A DNA stretch of 64,000 bases, from contig NC_087064.1 of NCBI RefSeq assembly GCF_963678635.1, positions 39,591,464 to 39,655,463 on the forward strand, read 5' to 3'. The notes under the pieces were generated by a model that saw only the letters and a program-made list of their open reading frames with translations, had not been told where the DNA came from and made no database searches. This document shows positions 59,399-64,000 of this stretch, one piece after another; the stretch's first letter is position 1; each line of letters starts with the position of its first letter. This DNA comes from Symsagittifera roscoffensis (lineage: Eukaryota; Xenacoelomorpha; Acoela; Convolutidae). A program made the translations under genes and the position numbers.

Positions 59399-60166
59399 TT
59401 CCGGGTCGAGATCCCGCTCGAAAACCGCTCAAGATTTGAGCGGTTTGAGCGGTTTTCCAGCAAGATTTGAGCGGTTTGAGCGGTTTGGGCGGTTTTTTTG
59501 GAAAAACCGCTCAAACCGCTCAAATCTTGCTTAAAAAAACCGCTCAAAAACCGCTCATTTCTTGCGGTGATTTTTGAACGGTTTTTCAATCAAGATTTGA
59601 GCGGTTTTTGAGCGGTTTTTGAGCGGTCTTCTCTGCAAAACTCGAGCGAACACGTTCATCCAGGGGCGACCAATATGTAGTAATTTTCCAAAAAGTGCCC
59701 AAAAACAGCATTTTTGACCAGCTCTTCATGTCAACAACCCCACCCCCCCGACCCAACTTACACCCCCTCCCCCGCCAAAAAAATCCTGACAGTATATTTG
59801 TTGTACATGTCTAAAACATTGAACATATTCAGTAGAACAAACACAGCGAATATTAAGCTTCCAGCAAGTCCGCATAGACTAACGGATAAGGCGTCTGACT
59901 TCGAATCAGAAGATTGCGGATTCGAATCCCTCTGTGGTCGACTTTTTATTATTAAATCTTGCGCCGTTTTTGAGCGGTTTTTTTTAGATAAACCGCTCAA
60001 AACCGTTCAAATCTCGCGCGGTTTTTGAGCGGTTTTTTAGATAAACTGTTCAAAAATGGCTCAAACCGCTCATTTTGAAGCAAGATTTTGAGCGTAATTG
60101 TCTAAAAAAACCACTCAAACCGCTCAAATCTTGCTTCAAATTAGGTGAAAAATCTCGACTCGGGAA
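59399..60166. mobile_element. tRNA-bearing fold-back element, copy 4
   Basis: 768 bp with the same ends. The C-rich block differs by one substitution (CCGACCC) and a deletion near 59778. Confidence 0.55.
59868..59940 (+). tRNA. tRNA-Arg(TCG)-like, copy 4
   Basis: It is the same 73 bases as the other copies, followed by ACTTTTT. Confidence 0.6.
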
Positions 60167-61762
60167 GCAGGATTTTGGCACGTTAGTTATGTCGCTTAAT
60201 TAGCAAGAATACCTATAAAAAATAGCTGTGGATTCAAAAAAAAATTGCAAAAACTTAAAGCGAAACTCGCTCAAAAAAGCAAATTCACCAGCTGTTATTT
60301 CTTTAATTGGAGTTATATTGTTGTTGTTGAATTTTCAGAAAATTTTCTTCAGCTTAGAATTGTGGTTGATTAATATTGCACTGTCCGTTTGCTGGGCAAG
60401 GGTTGTTGAAAAAGGATAACTCTCGATCTGTTTGAGTGTTCTGTTTATCAAGGAAAATTTCTGGTTTTGCATTTGATTTCTTGGGTAATTGCTGATTACA
60501 ATTGTGTTTCTTGAGATTGTGTTTGCGTTGCTAGGAGTGGTCATTTTAACGGTAGACTTATACGATTATTTGTAAGAAACTCATAGTTGTGATTTTCCAC
60601 TTGTATGTTTGGTTTATTGAAAGAACGTTTCCATTTGTGAACATAGGGAAAACTGTTGGTTTAACTGTTGACTGCAATATTGTTTGTGGGAACGGAGTAT
60701 CCAATTTTTTATGCGTTTGTTGCATGAATCAGTGAGATTTTTTTTTTGGTTTTTGTTGGTAAAATTTCAACAATTTCTTCATTAGCGAATTGTGATGGTG
60801 TTTGAATGTCTTGAGGATTCAACGTTGTAGTTCCTTACAACATTTCTTATTTGCTCATAAATAACGAGTTCAAAGTTTTGTCAACTGTCGTATCGTGAAG
60901 CATCGTATCATAATTTAGATGTGTTTTATCTGCTTTTATTGATATTACCCTTCGATGGCTTTTATTTACTGAGATAGTTGAACTGCTGAGCTGGAAAAAT
61001 CGTTTGTTATATTCAAAACCATTTCGTGATACCATTCTGGATCTTATACGCAATCTGTTTCATCTACGAAGTTTGTGTCTTTGTCACAGTATGTGCAAAA
61101 CGGTTTTCGAAATTGCTCATTTAGGTCTAGATAATATTGAAATTACTCTATGATAAACCTTTCCAAAGTTTTGCAAAAATCAGCTTTTTTTTCTGGGGTT
61201 TCTATTTGGGAAAGCTTTTTGCGGATAGAATCTTTGAATTGTGATAAAAAATTATCTCTGCTCATACTGCTGAATGTCGAAACGTCTGTGTTGGATATAC
61301 AAAGAATGTTTCATCTGTGTCCAATAATTATATAGAGTTTTCGCTAATTGGGAAAACGTCATTGGTGAATTTTGAATTTGCTCGTTGTGGATTTTGGTGT
61401 TGGATATTTTGAATATATTCTAGAAAAATTAAGGAGAACTGAGTTCTCTTTTAATCCGTTTGTTATCGATGGGGTGGTGTTTAAATGCGGTGATTGAATT
61501 TCAATAGTGAATATGCAATATTCTAAGGTTATTTTGTAGATGCTTGCTGGATAGCGATCTAGTATGTGCCTTTTAAAACTGATTTTGGTAACATTTGTTG
61601 GCATGGAATATTGCCTTTTCGAAACAAATCAATTTGTTTTGAAAAACCTTTTCGAGGTTGTGGAAAAATTGGACTTTTCATGTGATAGGTCACTAGCGGG
61701 GTCGATGAAAAATGGAAGGATAGTTGTTGTCGAAATTATCGTCGCATCGAGTCACTTCCTAT

Positions 61763-62928
61763 GCAACTTCACAGTTCGTGTTTAACTTTCAAAAACTTTA
61801 TAGGTTGATTCCAGTAATAAATTTGTGCTGGTTTTCTATTATATGTGTTTTTTGTTTTACTTTTTGTATAGATGATGCCGTTCTAGCTTCTGATTCAGAA
61901 AAGTATCGTTGATCGTTGATTTGTCTGTTTTAAATGTTTAATAGATCTCGAAGGTTCTCGAAGTTTTGTTCAGTTGTCACGAATAGCGTTTCGTTTTCCG
62001 GAAAGCTGCGTTTTTATATTTTGTTTTTGTTTGATTTTACTAGTCTTCTTTTTTGTTTGATTTTTTCATTTGATGTATACGATCTTTTGTTTGTACAGCG
62101 TTATGACAGAATCATGCTTAGAACCTTGAAATCTACAATTGGGACGAACTATTGTCTGTTTATTCCCTAAGCTATATTTTTTGTGATAACTGCTAGAAGG
62201 CTTGTTGCAAAATCCAGGTGTTAACTTTAATTTCCTAAACTGTTAGTTCTTACTTTTTTCGTGAGATTATCTTAATCCCTCGGGTCGTATTGTCGTGGCA
62301 AGACGGGTTGAACAGAGAGTATTTCAAAACAAACTGCTTAATGCTCTCAAACGCATCTGGCGTTTTCTTCGTTCAAGTAATTTTAACCTTACTTAGATGG
62401 TGATCGATATGAGATCGGGGCTTGGAGAGTAGTACATTGTACCACATCTTTCAGGTATAATTAGAACTTAGGTAGATGGTTAGATACTATTTTAATACTT
62501 ACTAATTCTAAAATTTGTTCTAGTTCTGGGTCATTTAGGAGGTCGGATTCAATTGAAGGATGAGTAACCGAAGTGCTTCACTGATTAGCCTAAATTTAAT
62601 GGTTAGTTTTCTTCAAAGAAAAATTTCATTTGGGTCTTGGGTCCTGGGTCTTTTGTAAAGTTTGGAGAGCGAATTGACGTTTGAGGTCGTTAGACACTCA
62701 AAATGAGGGGTAGGGTTGACTTTTTTAATTGATCCAATGAAAGCCTCGATGATCTGGATTTGAAAAAATAACTAGTTGAAAGTTATATGTAAACACTTGG
62801 ATTTAAAATTGGAAAATGAAAGAGTTAAAAATTATAATTTTTAAATCAAAGGAAAACTTTGTTAATCTGGTTAAACGTGTCAAGTTCAACTTTGAAAATT
62901 AGAAATAAGGATAAACCTTGATAAATTA
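61763..62928 (-). pseudogene. Module Z, copy 3: inverted leader and ORF-A relic
   Basis: It is as the two upstream copies. Unlike them it is not followed by module Y. The minus-strand leader continues to the end of the window, so this copy shows the original upstream context. Confidence 0.65.
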
Positions 62929-64000
62929 ATTATTGAATTAATTTAGTTGATAAAAAAATAGTTACAGGTCCAAACAAAATCTTGATAACCTTAATTGTTA
63001 CTGAGTTAGTTGATTGATTTTCTTGATGATTCTAGGTGTCGAGAAAACAAGATTCGTCAACAACAATTTATTGTAACTAATATGTTTTTAAAATGATATT
63101 TTAACACTTTTTTTGCATTTTGATATTTTTATTGAGTATATGATTTCAAACGAACTTTTTTTTAAAAATAACTTAGTTCAGATTTGAAATTTTGAGGTGG
63201 TTATGGTTTAGTTTGCCGTCTAAGTGTTTATTACTCATAATAACAATTATTAGTAGTATTATGAATATACGGTTTATTCAATCAAATATACATCTCTATT
63301 TGTTGCGGTTTCTATAGTGTTTTAAGAAAATTTACAGTTCAAAAAGTTTTGAGCTTTGTTAATCATTGTCGTCTGCTTTTTCGCCTCGTGTTGCAAGTAT
63401 CTGATTTATCGTCTTTCTTTTGACCTTGTTTCGGCTTCAGTATTGGCCTGGCTTAGTTAGACTTCGTTGAAGGTGAAACTCAGCTAAATCTATCTTCGAC
63501 TTGTTCCAACATGTTCTTAGTTTTTTTATCTCGAACTAGGTTTCACTATATCTAAATTAGTATAGGCCTGCTGTAGACTCGTTTGCTCGCACCAGATTTT
63601 ACTTTATTCTTTCTATATGCAATATATTTAGTTTCTGCTGGTGTTCTTGCGAGACCAGAGTAGAGAAAGACCAACTGCTTTTTGGGTTATTTTTTTTTCT
63701 TTTCTGTCTGAAACTTTAAATAGTTTCAGCTTTAAAAACTGTTATTAGTAATGAATCATGACCGTTTGTATTAAAAAAAATTGTAGTGAGAGTTATATAG
63801 ACAGATGGAGATACAAAACAAGTTGTTAAACTGGTTTTGAGGAGCATATTTGGAGAAAAAGATAAATGTTTCCTTTAACCATCATTGTTTCGTTTCCTCC
63901 TGGTTTCATGAAAACAGAATAAATCAGTTCGTTATCACATCTGAAGCGTTTTTTTCAAAAAAAAATCTGGTCTCATAAAGCAAAATGATGAATCACAATG
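62929..64000 (-). other. Inverted 5' leader / LTR-like region continuing to the window edge
   Basis: On the minus strand the hairpin CTGAAACT/AGTTTCAG (63708-63729) is preceded by GGTCATGATTCATTACTAA, which matches AATCATGATCCATAACTAA near 37003-37022. It is followed by TTGGTCTTTCTCTACTCTGG and CTCGCAAGAACACCAG, which match 17440-17480 and 37100-37140. It therefore occupies the place of the LTR-like region for the inverted element. No ORF is recognised. A poly-T/A run lies near 63771 and 63956. Confidence 0.5.

Larger units (their letters stand above)
58404..61762 (-). pseudogene. Inverted Gag N-terminal region, copy 4
   Basis: The LDRYPASIYK frame is at 61604-61359 and the DPEWYHEM anchor near 61040. 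It has more private substitutions than copies 1-3 (for example near 61165 and 61495). Confidence 0.65.
32639..62928. repeat. Macro-array X-Y-X-Y-Z-Y-Z-Y-Z
   Basis: The X+Y period is about 7.98 kb (two copies) and the Y+Z period is about 6.57 kb (three copies; the first Y is shared with the XY part). Copies differ by a few substitutions and small indels per kilobase by eye. Y copies fall into two pairs (1,2) and (3,4). The borders are short microhomologies. Individual modules are annotated separately. Confidence 0.9.

Noticed and set aside
1-64000. An envelope-like gene that would make the element infectious
   Set aside because: No signal peptide, furin-like site or paired membrane segments are seen after integrase. 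Module X could be a 3' gene but has no feature that supports an envelope call.

Overview
This window looks like a repeat-dominated, AT-rich stretch of a eukaryotic (probably invertebrate animal) genome. I find no host protein-coding gene I can name. Almost all of it is built from one family of Ty3/gypsy-type LTR retrotransposon in the order leader/LTR - small leader ORF (called ORF-A here) - long Gag with N-terminal region, capsid region and CCHC zinc knuckle - aspartic protease - reverse transcriptase (RT) - RNase H - integrase. Every copy is broken by stops and frameshifts. A tRNA-Arg(TCG)-like sequence supports a nuclear eukaryotic origin. The host clade cannot be determined from the sequence. 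One run of Ns (about 32316-32515) marks an assembly gap.

Layout. 1-13945: an old, plus-strand element starting inside Gag. Successive modules (Gag-NC+protease, protease+RT N-terminus, RT C-terminus, RT+RNase H) are each locally duplicated head to tail. RNase H then runs straight into the 5' part (ORF-A, Gag N-terminus) of a second copy at about 12365, and the first 265 bases recur at 13690-13945. 13945-15494: an unrelated tandem repeat of about 665 bp with two short minus-strand ORFs, followed by a degenerate minisatellite of about 24 bp. 15700-17384: no recognisable gene, with a poly-G tract. 17385-32315: the best-preserved plus-strand element. Its Gag N-terminal segment is amplified to five copies of about 1 kb, a 487-bp stretch after RNase H is duplicated, integrase is nearly complete, and a second RNase H-region copy follows. 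The N gap comes next.

32639-62928 is a macro-array of three modules, X (2.6 kb), Y (5.4 kb) and Z (1.17 kb), ordered X-Y-X-Y-Z-Y-Z-Y-Z. Comparing it with the 17-25 kb element shows what it is. The left part of Y is a plus-oriented LTR-like region. The right part of Y plus Z is the same element's Gag N-terminus, ORF-A and leader on the minus strand. Each Y carries, inserted inside the inverted gag, a 768-bp fold-back element with short inverted ends, arrays of a GAGCGGTTT motif in both orientations, and one tRNA-Arg-like sequence. 62929-64000 continues the minus-strand leader/LTR.

The main points of interest are the repeated local amplification of consecutive modules of one retroelement, the tRNA-bearing fold-back element, the leader ORF and leader hairpin shared by diverged copies, and the 665-bp repeat with antisense ORFs. 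Assembly error must be excluded for the near-identical tandem copies. Coordinates of degenerate features are approximate.
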